Assembly: GCF_003003885.1 (NCBI RefSeq)
Contig: NZ_PVWN01000015.1
Span: 1 to 64,000 of the forward strand
Direction of reading: 5' to 3'
From: Chlorogloea sp. CCALA 695
GTDB taxonomy: Bacteria; Cyanobacteriota; Cyanobacteriia; Cyanobacteriales; Chroococcidiopsidaceae
Length of the DNA stretch: 64,000 nucleotides
A model generated the notes under the pieces. That model saw only the letters and a list, made by a program, of their open reading frames with translations, did no database searches and was not told where the DNA came from. Shown here piece after piece: positions 35,300 through 43,669 of the stretch. The translations under genes and the position numbers were made by a program. Every line of letters starts with the position of its first letter. The first letter of the stretch is position 1.

Positions 35300-36271
35300 T
35301 TAAGTATTTACTAATAAAAGTGCGATCGCAATTAATAGCCAAACCAAAAAACTAGATTGTGTTAGTTGCAAAGCTTGGTAAATTAGCGCTGGTGTAATCG
35401 GATAAATAGAATCTCCAATTAAAGGTTTGGGTTTAGCTACCCCCTGATACCAATTTATTCCCCCTACTTGTACCCCCAATACCGCCGCGTAAGCCCCCTC
35501 ACTCCAGCCAGAATTAGGACTAGCATCTTTAACCGCATCTCGACAACAAATTTGCCAAACTTGCCTAGGTTTCCCCGACAATAACGCTAAAGTTAACACT
35601 GTTAAGCGACAAGGAAGCCATGTAAGATAATCTTCAAGCTTGGCGCTAAACCAGCCTAAATAAGTATAGGGTGCTTCCCGGTAGCCAATCATTGAATCTA
35701 ATGTACTCGCAGCTTTGTAGGCTAAGGCGAAGGGAACGCTACCAAAAGGTGTAAAAGCCCCAAAAATCGCATAAAATAGCGGAGCCATCACCCCATCAGT
35801 GGAATTTTCAGTCACAGTTTCCATGACCGCGCGTAAAATTCCTGACTCCGTTAGGTTTTCGGTATCTCTACCAACATATTGACTTAAACTTATTCGAGAT
35901 TGTTCTACATTACCTGTTGCTAATACTTGCAAAACCGTCTCTGCTGCCTGTCTTAAGCTTTTTAGGGCAAAACAACTAGCTAAAATAACACTTTGAGTAA
36001 CAATGCCAAACAGTGGATGAATCAAGTTTGAGCCATAGGAAATTGCCCAACCACTTGCACCACTACCAATTATTAATATTAGTCCTAATAATATCCCCAG
36101 CCCCCGTTGCTGTAAAGGGCGATCGCATTCCTTAATTTTCAATACTTGAGTAAAACGATTTATAACCCAACCCATTACCTGCACTGGATGCAGCCAACTC
36201 CAAGGATCGCCAATGGAGTAATCTAAAACTACCGCCCCTAACAGCACAATTATTGATTGGTCATTGGTCAT
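35300..36271 (-). CDS. cobD: Adenosylcobinamide-phosphate synthase (CobD/CbiB)
   Basis: Predicted 323-residue membrane protein that attaches the aminopropanol arm to adenosylcobyric acid in cobalamin synthesis. Near the start is the family signature DYSIGDPWSWLHPVQVMG. Also present are GRDTENLTESGILRAVMETVTENSTDGV and the KAASTLDSMIGYREAPY loop. Several hydrophobic segments span the sequence. The start codon lies inside a run of 7-bp repeats (36254-36311), which puts ATG in different frames at 36264, 36271 and 36278; only 36271 is in frame. The first residues (MTNDQS) therefore come from repeat DNA. No cobalamin riboswitch is evident upstream. Confidence 0.95.
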   Translation of the reverse strand: MTNDQSIIVLLGAVVLDYSIGDPWSWLHPVQVMGWVINRFTQVLKIKECDRPLQQRGLGILLGLILIIGSGASGWAISYGSNLIHPLFGIVTQSVILASCFALKSLRQAAETVLQVLATGNVEQSRISLSQYVGRDTENLTESGILRAVMETVTENSTDGVMAPLFYAIFGAFTPFGSVPFALAYKAASTLDSMIGYREAPYTYLGWFSAKLEDYLTWLPCRLTVLTLALLSGKPRQVWQICCRDAVKDASPNSGWSEGAYAAVLGVQVGGINWYQGVAKPKPLIGDSIYPITPALIYQALQLTQSSFLVWLLIAIALLLVNT

Positions 36272-36311
36272 TGGTCATTGAAAATTATTACCCATTACCC
36301 ATTACCCATTT
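36254..36311. repeat. Heptamer tandem repeats overlapping the cobD start and the rrf2 stop
   Basis: Tandem ATTGGTC units (36255-36280) followed by ATTACCC units (36287-36311). The first block supplies the cobD start codon and first codons; the second reaches the last bases of the Rrf2 gene (stop at 36310-36312). The same heptamers occur at 26569, 47707 and 63352. Confidence 0.85.
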
Positions 36312-36753
36312 AAACCACAAAACTCGTTGATTCTCCTTGAGATGCCTGCCAACTCCGGGCATCATAATAAAGATCGGCAAGAGTCATAGCATACAACGCT
36401 TCTGATAATTTTCGGTGCAATCTCCGCCACAACGTAAATGTTACCCAGTCTTCAGCTTGGGTATTGTTTGGGCTGTGATGGGGTAAAGGTTCGATGGTTT
36501 CGCCTACGGCGGCGAGAATTTGCCCTAAAGAAATTTTTTCGGGGGACTTAGCCAATTTATACCCCCCGGCTACACCACGCACGGATTCTACTAACCCCGC
36601 ACGACGCATTTCTATTAGTAATTTTTCTAAATAGGGGGCGGGAATATTTTGCCGCAAAGCAATGGTTTTTACAGCGATTGGCTTTTGACGTGGTTGCAAG
36701 CTCAAATCAAGTAAAGCCTTGACGCTATAATGTCCGCGAGTTGTTAATTTCAT
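36310..36753 (-). CDS. Rrf2 family transcriptional regulator without cluster cysteines
   Basis: Predicted 147-residue winged-helix regulator. MKLTTRGHYSVKALLDLS, then IPAPYLEKLLIEMRRAGLV and SVRGVAGGYKLAK are the canonical Rrf2 HTH and wing. IscR and NsrR ligate an Fe-S cluster through three cysteines around residues 90-105; this protein contains no cysteine at all. Its sensing must therefore differ, possibly like CymR, which is also cluster-free. It lies 38 bp upstream of cobD, same strand. No isc or cys operon is adjacent, so its targets are unknown. Confidence 0.92.
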   Translation of the reverse strand: MKLTTRGHYSVKALLDLSLQPRQKPIAVKTIALRQNIPAPYLEKLLIEMRRAGLVESVRGVAGGYKLAKSPEKISLGQILAAVGETIEPLPHHSPNNTQAEDWVTFTLWRRLHRKLSEALYAMTLADLYYDARSWQASQGESTSFVV

Positions 36754-36858
36754 CTAATAGCTAATTACCAAACCTGCGATCGCAACCCTTGGGCAAGTTT
36801 ATCTAACTTTGCCTTGCCTCAAACCAAAATGTTAGCCACTAAATAAACCTATCTAAAC

Positions 36859-37095
36859 CTAATTATGCCTTGCAATGCGATTAATCAGTATTTGCCTACT
36901 ACTTAAAACTTTTCTACTAAGCCTGCATTTTCGCTTCAATTTGCGCTTTTTTGGTGATGAGTCAGTATTTTGACCATTTGTTGTCTTCGTAGCACTACCG
37001 CCTTTTAATTTTTTCTGCGTGTATATTTTGAATTTTCTTGAGGTGGTGGTCAAAGAGACTAATTTTAGCCGCTCTCTAGCTTTTAGGTAATACAT
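36859..37095 (-). CDS. Possible small basic protein (doubtful)
   Basis: A 78-residue reading frame rich in K, R, S and T (SPKKRKLKRKCRLSRKVLSS), starting MYYLKARERLKLVSL. It has no domain I recognise and no clear RBS, and the DNA is AT-rich. It could be a real small nucleic-acid-binding protein or just an open frame between the Rrf2 and cyAbrB genes. Confidence 0.25.
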   Translation of the reverse strand: MYYLKARERLKLVSLTTTSRKFKIYTQKKLKGGSATKTTNGQNTDSSPKKRKLKRKCRLSRKVLSSRQILINRIARHN

Positions 37096-37440
37096 CTAAC
37101 GTTATTATTTTATTGCTAGTATTCGCAATTAATATCAATATTTATAGTTTTTTTTTTCATATAATCTCAGTAATATTATCATTTTACAATCAAAATTAGT
37201 GTATTATAATTTGTCAAGCTAAGTATAATTAAGCAATATCGTAGCCTTGGCGAAAATTATTTTTGTCAAGGCTTGGGTAAGAGTCAAACTAAAAATAAAA
37301 TTCAAAATGCACTATATTTGCTCTCAGCATTTTGCTAATTTTTACTGCTTTAAGCCACCGAACCTATTGCTTTAAAGCTCGTATTAGCTAAAATAAAACT
37401 TAACTGAACAATTAAACCCTTAGTTATCTACCTCAAGTCG
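37096..37440. other. AT-rich 345-bp region upstream of the cyAbrB gene
   Basis: Long T-runs and AT-rich sequence with no credible ORF. It should contain the cyAbrB promoter and probably a long leader. No structure stood out enough to annotate. Confidence 0.5.
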
Positions 37441-37836
37441 ATGAATAAAAAGAAAAAATTAGAGCCATTAATCGGTCAAGAACTTCTTGATAAAGTCAAA
37501 GAGCTAGAGCTTATCAGCAAAGAAGATAAAGCTAAACAGTGTGGCTACTACACAGTTACCAAAAATGGTGTAGAGCGGGTCAACATGATGAAGTTCCTTA
37601 ATGCTCTAATTGATGCAGAAGGCATTGAATTAGATACCCATAGTAGTTCCGACGGGCGGGGAGGACGTAGCGCCAGCTATAAAATTAGCGTCCAGAGAAA
37701 TCAAAATTTATTGATAGGTTCAGCCTACACAAAACAAATGGGCTTAGAGCCGGGAGATGAGTTTAAAATAACTTTAGGACGCAAACACATTCGTTTACAG
37801 CAAGTAGAGCAAGATGATACCGAAGCTACAGCGTAA
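37441..37836 (+). CDS. cyAbrB-type transcriptional regulator
   Basis: Predicted 131-residue DNA-binding protein of the cyanobacterial AbrB family. It has an N-terminal region specific to cyanobacteria (LEPLIGQELLDKVKELELIS...GYYTVTKNGVERVNMMKFLN) and a C-terminal AbrB-like swapped-hairpin domain (YTKQMGLEPGDEFKITLGRKHIRL). Such regulators (CalA/cyAbrB1, cyAbrB2) affect carbon-nitrogen balance, hydrogenase and toxin genes in other cyanobacteria. The length suits a cyAbrB1 or cyAbrB2 protein, but I cannot tell which. It is monocistronic, flanked by long gaps on both sides. Confidence 0.92.
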   Translation: MNKKKKLEPLIGQELLDKVKELELISKEDKAKQCGYYTVTKNGVERVNMMKFLNALIDAEGIELDTHSSSDGRGGRSASYKISVQRNQNLLIGSAYTKQMGLEPGDEFKITLGRKHIRLQQVEQDDTEATA

Positions 37837-38432
37837 GCGCTCTCTTGTGGAGGAGTACGGCTCCTACTAAATCCTCACCTCGATTTTGAAGTTTTTAGCA
37901 TCTACCACAAACGAGAATATCCCTAATGGTAAAGTAGCAATAATTAATGGAACTGAAAACCTTATTTGTTGCTGCAAAATTACCTAGGGAGACAAAGAAT
38001 TTTTAATTGTCTCTAGAAATATCTTGAATATTTATATCTCTTAAACAATAATGTCAGTTTTGCATCTATCTTTGGTAATAAGTTTTAGATAAGTTTTAGT
38101 AATAAAAACTTAGAGTTGATATTTTTGGCTTTTTTCATCGCTAAAATATGCAGAAATCGCATTGGCATTATGAAATATTTGCATAGAGTAAATAACATAA
38201 TCTTAGTCAGAATTGATGGTAGGAGAACATTGCCAATCGAAACTTTTATGATTGGTTACAAAAGTTAGCAATTATTCTTAAATAGATGCAGAAAATTAAC
38301 AATATGCTCGCAGGGCTTCGGCCGTTGAAGTAAGTTATTATGGCGATCTATGACAAAAAAGGGCAATACTTTAGTTAGGACGCTCAATGAATTCTGTTGG
38401 AGCCAAGCAACGCACGCAAATTAGGTTGACCT
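37837..38432. other. 596-bp gap between cyAbrB and the zinc-ribbon protein gene
   Basis: The longest gene-free stretch in the window. Near the left end is a small hairpin-like pair, AGGAG/CTCCT, around 37853-37873. Near 38312 is GCAGGGCTTCGGC, a short relative of the dispersed GC-rich repeat. A 32-codon frame at about 38171 matches nothing I know. A small RNA is possible but not supported. Confidence 0.5.
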
Positions 38433-38819
38433 ATGAACACTCACACCTCTGGTAATCATCATACTACTTGCCCAATTTGTCAAAAAAGCACCAAACTCAA
38501 GTTGGTCAAGATGTGCGAAGGATTGTTTACTTGTAATTCATGCCAAGAGAAGTTAGTAGTAACTTGGAGCGGTCATTACGTCCGCGATCCCTTTAGTGGT
38601 AAACAAATGTTAGTTGGTCAATTGTTGCGCCGTCAAAGCAACCCTTGGGCAAGAATTGTGCGCGACTTGGGTTCTATTAAGCGTCCTTTTATGTATGTTG
38701 CTATAGGTGTGTTGATTGTGGGTGCTAGTGTTTTTAGTGTAGATATCCACAATCAACAGAATCCTCAAAATCAAGTTGTAGAAAAAATGAACGATGCCAA
38801 TAATCAACCAAAATTGTAA
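38433..38819 (+). CDS. Zinc-ribbon, single-pass membrane protein of unknown function
   Basis: Predicted 128-residue protein. A four-cysteine zinc ribbon is formed by C13-x2-C16 (TCPICQK) and C34-x2-C37 (TCNSCQE). A basic linker (GQLLRRQSNPWARIVRDLG) follows, then one membrane helix at about residues 84-104 (FMYVAIGVLIVGASVF) and a short polar Asn/Gln-rich tail. With positive charges before the helix the ribbon should face the cytoplasm. I do not recognise a named family. It converges on the glycosyltransferase gene 13 bp away. Confidence 0.75.
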   Translation: MNTHTSGNHHTTCPICQKSTKLKLVKMCEGLFTCNSCQEKLVVTWSGHYVRDPFSGKQMLVGQLLRRQSNPWARIVRDLGSIKRPFMYVAIGVLIVGASVFSVDIHNQQNPQNQVVEKMNDANNQPKL

Positions 38820-38832
38820 GCTGCTGTTATTT

Positions 38833-40443
38833 TCAGCTTTGGCGCTTAATTAAAGTCCAACCTTCTCTTGTTCCCAATCGTTGCACAGATTTTAATCCTA
38901 GACTTTTAAGCTTAGTCGGTTCGACGAGTAAGTAGGGGTTTGATTGTTGCCAGTATCTTTGTAGTTCGTCGTTAGTGGCGGGAATGACTTGGCGATCGCT
39001 ATAAAAGTTTAAGGATGGTCGATGATAGGGAAAAGAAGTATAAATTTTTTGCTGTGGGGTTGTGTTGCTTTGAATCATCGCCGCCACAGGTTTTACTGGG
39101 TAAGCTTCGGCTAATTCCCATACCCAATGACGAGAAGTCACAAATAAAGCTAGGGAAAGATAACAACCCCAAAATAAAATTACGATAAATTGGCGATCGC
39201 CTTCTTGGGCTAAAATTGCCGCAGTGGTCATTGTCAGCGCGATACAAGTTAAAATTGTTTGCAATTGCAAGTCTTTGGCGGGACTTAGGGGACTAAAGTA
39301 TAAGCTACCACCCCAGGAAATTAAGGCAAGGATTGTGAGAATAGCGAAGCCCTGCGTGCGCGCTTGCGCTATCGCCAATCGGGAATAACTTAAGCGTGGT
39401 TTGTGCCAAACTTGGGTTAGCTGTACTCCCACGGCTAAAGCAAAAGCGGGGTAAACGGGTAAAACGTACCAAGGCAATTTAGTAGTCATTACAGAAATTG
39501 TCAGTAAGTAAACACCCAGCCAAACAACAATTAGTTTGGAGTAGCTGATATTGCTATTAAGCCAAGCAAAACGAAATCCTTGGGGCAAAAATAGCAGCCA
39601 AGGGAAAGAATATTTAACAATTTCTAGTAAGTAATACCAAGAGGGCTGGGCGTGGTTTTCGACTCCTTGCCAAATTCGATTGAGAGACTGAGTAACTATA
39701 GCAGTTTGGGTAAAAAAGCTACCGTAATGCAACCACTGGGCAGTATACCAACTAACGACAGGAGTAATACCAATTGCTACTCCTAGCCATAAATACCAAC
39801 TGGTAAGTAAGCGTGGCGTATCCCAGAACAGAAATAATAAGGCGATCGCACCTAATAATAAACCTAAAAGCCCCTTAGTAAAGCAAATTAATCCTAAACC
39901 AACTCCTACACCCAAGCAGTAGCGCAAATTTCGCCTACTTCGCAACACGCACAAAATTGTAAATATAAAAAAACTGACTACCGCGCCATCCAACATTGCA
40001 AGTCGTCCGTGACGTACCATTGGCAGCATAGTTAAATAGACTAAACTTGCAAAAATAGCCGTTATTCGTTGCGGGAATATTTCTCGCCCAACACTGTAAA
40101 GTAAGGGGACAGAAAGCGCCGTCAAAATTGCCCCAGGTAAGCGCGAAGTCCATTCATTTACCCCACCAAGGCGGTAAGCCAAAGCAATCAGCCAATGGAT
40201 AAGCGGTGGTTTGTTTAAGTAAGGTTCCCCGCCCAAGGTAGGATAAAGCCAAGCATTCGTTGCAATAGGATGAAGCGAAATTTCCCGCGCAACTTGAGCA
40301 ACTGTACCCTCATCCCAATCTCTTAGTGGTACGCCGCCCAAATTGAGCGTAAATAGTATTAGTGCAGCGATTAATAATCCTAAAACCCACAACCAATCTA
40401 ATAAACGTCTTTGGGTGAAATTTTTATAATACAAACGAGCCAT
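38833..40443 (-). CDS. GT39/ArnT-like membrane glycosyltransferase
   Basis: Predicted 536-residue polytopic GT-C enzyme. The first luminal loop carries the RDWDEGTVAQVAREI motif with the catalytic acidic residues, followed by YLNKPPLIHWLIALAYR. There are about ten hydrophobic helices and a C-terminal periplasmic domain (FYSDRQVIPATNDELQRYWQ). Family members transfer a sugar from a polyprenyl-phosphate donor to protein or lipid A on the periplasmic side. The acceptor here is unknown. A 32-bp dispersed repeat (39344-39375) lies in frame and encodes AIAQARTQGFA around residues 357-366, next to a transmembrane segment; the gene stays open across it. The upstream recombinase-like gene is 20 bp away, so they may be co-transcribed. 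Confidence 0.9.
   Translation of the reverse strand: MARLYYKNFTQRRLLDWLWVLGLLIAALILFTLNLGGVPLRDWDEGTVAQVAREISLHPIATNAWLYPTLGGEPYLNKPPLIHWLIALAYRLGGVNEWTSRLPGAILTALSVPLLYSVGREIFPQRITAIFASLVYLTMLPMVRHGRLAMLDGAVVSFFIFTILCVLRSRRNLRYCLGVGVGLGLICFTKGLLGLLLGAIALLFLFWDTPRLLTSWYLWLGVAIGITPVVSWYTAQWLHYGSFFTQTAIVTQSLNRIWQGVENHAQPSWYYLLEIVKYSFPWLLFLPQGFRFAWLNSNISYSKLIVVWLGVYLLTISVMTTKLPWYVLPVYPAFALAVGVQLTQVWHKPRLSYSRLAIAQARTQGFAILTILALISWGGSLYFSPLSPAKDLQLQTILTCIALTMTTAAILAQEGDRQFIVILFWGCYLSLALFVTSRHWVWELAEAYPVKPVAAMIQSNTTPQQKIYTSFPYHRPSLNFYSDRQVIPATNDELQRYWQQSNPYLLVEPTKLKSLGLKSVQRLGTREGWTLIKRQS
39344..39375 (-). repeat. GC-rich 32-bp dispersed repeat, copy 2, inside the GT39 coding sequence
   Basis: Exact reverse complement of 25009-25040. 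The insert keeps the reading frame and contributes residues AIAQARTQGFA to the protein. Exact identity of two copies 14 kb apart suggests recent spread or ongoing homogenisation. Confidence 0.95.
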
Positions 40444-40462
40444 GCAAGGTTTGAAGCGACTG

Positions 40463-41734
40463 CTAAAAAATAAAGATAATTTGCAAGTTCCAACTTTTAT
40501 CTTGGCGTATTATTTCAATTTGCCGAATAAACTCCCGAAAGTAAAATCGTCGCTCTGATTCTGATAAATCAAGCCAAAACTGAGGAATTGAAACTAATTG
40601 AGCTACTGAGCGCAAATTTACGGGAGGCAAAGTTGCTAATTTTCCCTGTAACGTCGAAATTTCAGTACGGAGGTTGTAAGTGCGTAGAGTTGCCGTCTCT
40701 ATATCTAAGATGCCATTATCGAGCAAATTTGGTATAAGCGCGAGGATTTCTTGTGAACTTGCAATTTCTGCTAACCAAGAATTTTTTACACCGTCTAACT
40801 GAGAAAAATTCACGCCACTTACAGCTAAAGGTAAATCGCGGCAAATAGTTTGAATAGTCTGCTGCAATACTTCTTCGTAAACAAGACGACACTTAGGACG
40901 ACGGGGACATAAAGTTGGGCGCAAGTAGAGGTATTCGCCCTTTGTGCGGGGCTTATTAACGCTAACAACAGTCATGGGCGACGAGCATTGGGCGCAGCTA
41001 ACTAATCCCGCTAAAGAACGGTTAGCGCTGGCTGTACGCGGTGGTAAGCGACGATTGCGGCGCAATAAGCGATCAATTTGGGCGGCTTCTTCTCTAGAAA
41101 TAATCGGCGGATGAGTATCAGACAATATTTGTTCGTTTTGATAAGCCGTATCGCCACGATAAACGGGATTAGTTAACCACCGTTTTCCGGTAGTGACAGA
41201 GATTTTTTTACCATATTTTTGGGCTAAGTAACGCACCGCACCCCGCAAAGAACCGTAAAGCAAAAAGCGATCAAAAAAGTCTTTGACTACGGGGGATGTA
41301 GTACGATCTATGGCATAACGAGCTTTGATTCTGCGGTAGCCGTAGGGAACTTTACCAGGTGGAGTCAGGGCGTTGAGACGGTTACGGGCGTGTCCTTGGC
41401 GGATGCTGCGGCTATGCTGTTCATATTGAATTTGTTGCAGTTGTATTAAGTCGGCTTGCATACCCGCCGCTTGTTCGGTAGTAATAAGTTTGATGTTGAG
41501 TGCTTGTAATTCGCTCAAACGATTGTTAATTTCTGGGATAGAGTCGCCAAGTTCTTCGATGCGACGAATTAGCAAATAATTGGCGGGATCGGTTTTTGCT
41601 TCTCGTAGTAATTGCTGCAATTGCGATCGCTTTCCTAAGTCTTGATACAATTTATCTAATTCCCACCCCCATAAATTCGGCTCTGGTGGTGATTCTAGTA
41701 AAGGGTTTGTGTAAGTGTAGGCAATAATTTTCAT
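40463..41734 (-). CDS. Large serine recombinase-like protein with degenerate catalytic domain
   Basis: Predicted 423-residue protein with the three-part layout of large serine recombinases. Parts are a resolvase-like N-terminal domain (1 to about 110), the recombinase domain (RNRLNALTPPGKVPYGYRRIK to NPVYRGDTAYQNEQI) and a zinc ribbon (LVSCAQCSSPMTV...TLCPRRPKCRLVYEE), then a coiled helical tail. The catalytic serine is missing: where family members read YxRVS, this one has AYTYTNPLL. The arginines of the usual RLgRS stretch are replaced in RRIEELGDS. So strand cleavage is unlikely, though DNA binding may survive. The start is ATG 41734 (a TTG two codons earlier is possible). Neighbours are housekeeping genes, with no att sites or cargo. 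It is probably domesticated and cellular. Confidence 0.85.
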   Translation of the reverse strand: MKIIAYTYTNPLLESPPEPNLWGWELDKLYQDLGKRSQLQQLLREAKTDPANYLLIRRIEELGDSIPEINNRLSELQALNIKLITTEQAAGMQADLIQLQQIQYEQHSRSIRQGHARNRLNALTPPGKVPYGYRRIKARYAIDRTTSPVVKDFFDRFLLYGSLRGAVRYLAQKYGKKISVTTGKRWLTNPVYRGDTAYQNEQILSDTHPPIISREEAAQIDRLLRRNRRLPPRTASANRSLAGLVSCAQCSSPMTVVSVNKPRTKGEYLYLRPTLCPRRPKCRLVYEEVLQQTIQTICRDLPLAVSGVNFSQLDGVKNSWLAEIASSQEILALIPNLLDNGILDIETATLRTYNLRTEISTLQGKLATLPPVNLRSVAQLVSIPQFWLDLSESERRFYFREFIRQIEIIRQDKSWNLQIIFIF

Positions 41735-41757
41735 TGACAAACCGCACTGTAAAAAGT

Positions 41758-42120
41758 TTAGATTTGAGTCAGTTCGATAATATTGTTATCTGGGTCTTTG
41801 GTAAATAAGGCACTTCTACCAGAAGCGCTAGATTGAACAGAGTAATTGCCAGCTATTAGTTGAGTTTTGGCGGCTTCTAAGTCGGCAACTTTAAAAGCAA
41901 GGTGTGGGTTGCGTCCTAGTTTTTCTGCGTTGTGTAAATCAGTAGAGATAGAACTATCAACAATGAGATGCAGTTGAAAGTTGCCTATTTGATACCATGT
42001 ACCGGGATAGTTAAGGCTGCGGTCAATTTTAGTTAAACCGAGAACATGACTATAAAAATCTTCAGCTTTTTGTAAGTCAGTGACAAGTAAGGCTGTATGG
42101 AAACACTCAATAATTTGCAT
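41758..42120 (-). CDS. Glyoxalase/dioxygenase superfamily (VOC) protein
   Basis: Predicted 120-residue single VOC domain: FHTALLVTDLQKAEDFYSHV opens with a possible metal histidine, HLAFKVADLEAAKTQL supplies a second, and NNIIELTQ ends with a glutamate in the ligand position. Such proteins include glyoxalase I, fosfomycin/bleomycin resistance proteins and many of unknown substrate; the sequence does not decide. It is 23 bp upstream of the recombinase-like gene, same strand, and divergent from aroC. Confidence 0.88.
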   Translation of the reverse strand: MQIIECFHTALLVTDLQKAEDFYSHVLGLTKIDRSLNYPGTWYQIGNFQLHLIVDSSISTDLHNAEKLGRNPHLAFKVADLEAAKTQLIAGNYSVQSSASGRSALFTKDPDNNIIELTQI

Positions 42121-42235
42121 GGTTTACTACTTTTCCTGAATATTTAGCAATTAAAGACCAAAATTTAGGACTTTTAACTTTAAACTTACAACTTGTTTAT
42201 GCTAGAAAATAGCAGGCTATCTTTAAAGACGCATC

Positions 42236-43327
42236 ATGGGTAATACTTTTGGGCATTTGTTTCGAGTCACTACTTTTGGTGAGTCTCACGGCGGCGGCGT
42301 TGGAGTGACAATTGATGGTTGTCCGCCACAATTGGAGATTACCGCCGAGGAAATTCAAAAAGAATTAGACCGTAGGCGACCAGGACAAAGTAAAATTACG
42401 ACACCGCGCAAAGAAGCTGATACTTGCGAAATTCTTTCCGGGATATTTGAAGGCAAAACTTTAGGTACGCCGATTACTATTTTAGTGCGAAACAAAGACA
42501 CTCGCCCTCAAGATTATGATGAGATGGCGCAATCTTATCGTCCTTCTCACGCTGATGCTACCTACGATGCTAAGTATGGAATTCGCAATTGGCAAGGTGG
42601 CGGACGTTCTTCGGCGCGGGAAACTATTGGACGAGTGGCAGCAGGTGCGATCGCTAAAAAAATTCTTGCTACAGTTGCTAATGTAGAAATTGTTGCCTAT
42701 GTTAAGCGGATTAAAGATTTAGAAGCGGTAATCGATTCTAATACAGTTACCTTAGAACAAGTTGAAAGTAACATTGTACGTTGTCCTGAAACCGAATCTG
42801 CCGAGCGGATGATTGAACTTATCGAGCAAGTGGGACGACAAGGCGATTCTATTGGGGGTGTAATTGAATGTGTCGCCCGTAACGTACCAAAAGGTTTAGG
42901 TTCGCCCGTTTTTGACAGAATAGAAGCGGATATTGCCAAAGGTGTAATGTCTCTCCCCGCAACTAAAGGGTTTGAAATTGGTTCGGGTTTTGCCGGAACT
43001 CTGTTAAATGGTAGCGAACACAATGACGAATTTTATACCGATGAAAATGGCGAACTCCGTACAGTAACTAATCGCTCTGGTGGTGTTCAAGGTGGCATTT
43101 CTAACGGTGAAAACATCATTTTGCGGGTAGCTTTTAAGCCCACAGCTACAATTCGTAAAGAGCAGCGTACTGTGAATAAAGAAGGCGAGGAAATGCTGTT
43201 AAAAGGCAAAGGTAGACACGATCCTTGTGTACTTCCTAGAGCAGTGCCGATGGTTGAAGCGATGGTAGCATTAGTATTATGCGATCATTTATTGCGCCAT
43301 TACGGACAGTGTAAAGTGTTACCTTAA
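42236..43327 (+). CDS. aroC: Chorismate synthase
   Basis: Predicted 363-residue FMN-dependent enzyme that forms chorismate from EPSP at the end of the shikimate pathway. Family signatures are intact: [17 protein letters not shown] near the start, [33 protein letters not shown] in the middle, and [19 protein letters not shown] near the end. Length is typical. It appears monocistronic, followed by a hairpin with T-rich flank. Confidence 0.98.
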   Translation: MGNTFGHLFRVTTFGESHGGGVGVTIDGCPPQLEITAEEIQKELDRRRPGQSKITTPRKEADTCEILSGIFEGKTLGTPITILVRNKDTRPQDYDEMAQSYRPSHADATYDAKYGIRNWQGGGRSSARETIGRVAAGAIAKKILATVANVEIVAYVKRIKDLEAVIDSNTVTLEQVESNIVRCPETESAERMIELIEQVGRQGDSIGGVIECVARNVPKGLGSPVFDRIEADIAKGVMSLPATKGFEIGSGFAGTLLNGSEHNDEFYTDENGELRTVTNRSGGVQGGISNGENIILRVAFKPTATIRKEQRTVNKEGEEMLLKGKGRHDPCVLPRAVPMVEAMVALVLCDHLLRHYGQCKVLP

Positions 43328-43332
43328 TAGTT

Positions 43333-43359
43333 ACAAGATGGGCTTTTTGCCCGTTTTGT
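43333..43359 (+). terminator. Hairpin after aroC
   Basis: GGGC-TTTTT-GCCC (43340-43352) followed by GTTTTGT, with additional pairing of ACAA and TTGT outside. It has intrinsic terminator shape 12 bp after the aroC stop. Confidence 0.7.
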
Positions 43360-43394
43360 AGGTTTTATTGTTAGGAATAGTTGCAACTTTTTAA

Positions 43395-43649
43395 ATGAAT
43401 TCAATTACAATTTTAGGATTAGTTGCAGGTACGCTAACAACCCTTGCTTTTTTACCTCAGTTATTAAAAATCTGGCAAACTAAATCGGCTAAAGATATTT
43501 CTTTTAATACCCTAATTATTTTTAATATAGGTATTTTCCTTTGGCTGATTTATGGAATTTATCTCAACGCTTTGCCGATTATTCTAGCTAATTTATTTAC
43601 TTTGATTTTCAACATGATAATTGTATGGCTTAAAATTAGATATAAGTGA
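43395..43649 (+). CDS. SemiSWEET-type sugar transporter (PQ-loop)
   Basis: Predicted 84-residue membrane protein with three helices, the size of bacterial SemiSWEETs that dimerise to carry sugars. The PQ motif is in LAFLPQLLKIWQTKSAKDIS, and FNIGIFLWLIYGI holds the conserved asparagine of helix 3 type. Positive residues in the KIWQTKSAK loop face the cytoplasm. Transport substrate (sucrose or glucose in studied members) is not readable here. It ends 20 bp before the radical SAM gene, same strand. Confidence 0.9.
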   Translation: MNSITILGLVAGTLTTLAFLPQLLKIWQTKSAKDISFNTLIIFNIGIFLWLIYGIYLNALPIILANLFTLIFNMIIVWLKIRYK

Positions 43650-43669
43650 TTCTAATTTAAAAAAATATT

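Noticed and set aside
36272-36309. Cobalamin riboswitch upstream of cobD
   Set aside because: Only 38 bp separate cobD from the Rrf2 gene and these are heptamer repeats; no room for the aptamer.
40463-41734. Recombinase gene as a sign of a heterocyst excision element or genomic island
   Set aside because: Catalytic residues are missing, the neighbours are housekeeping genes and no direct repeats flanking an element were found.
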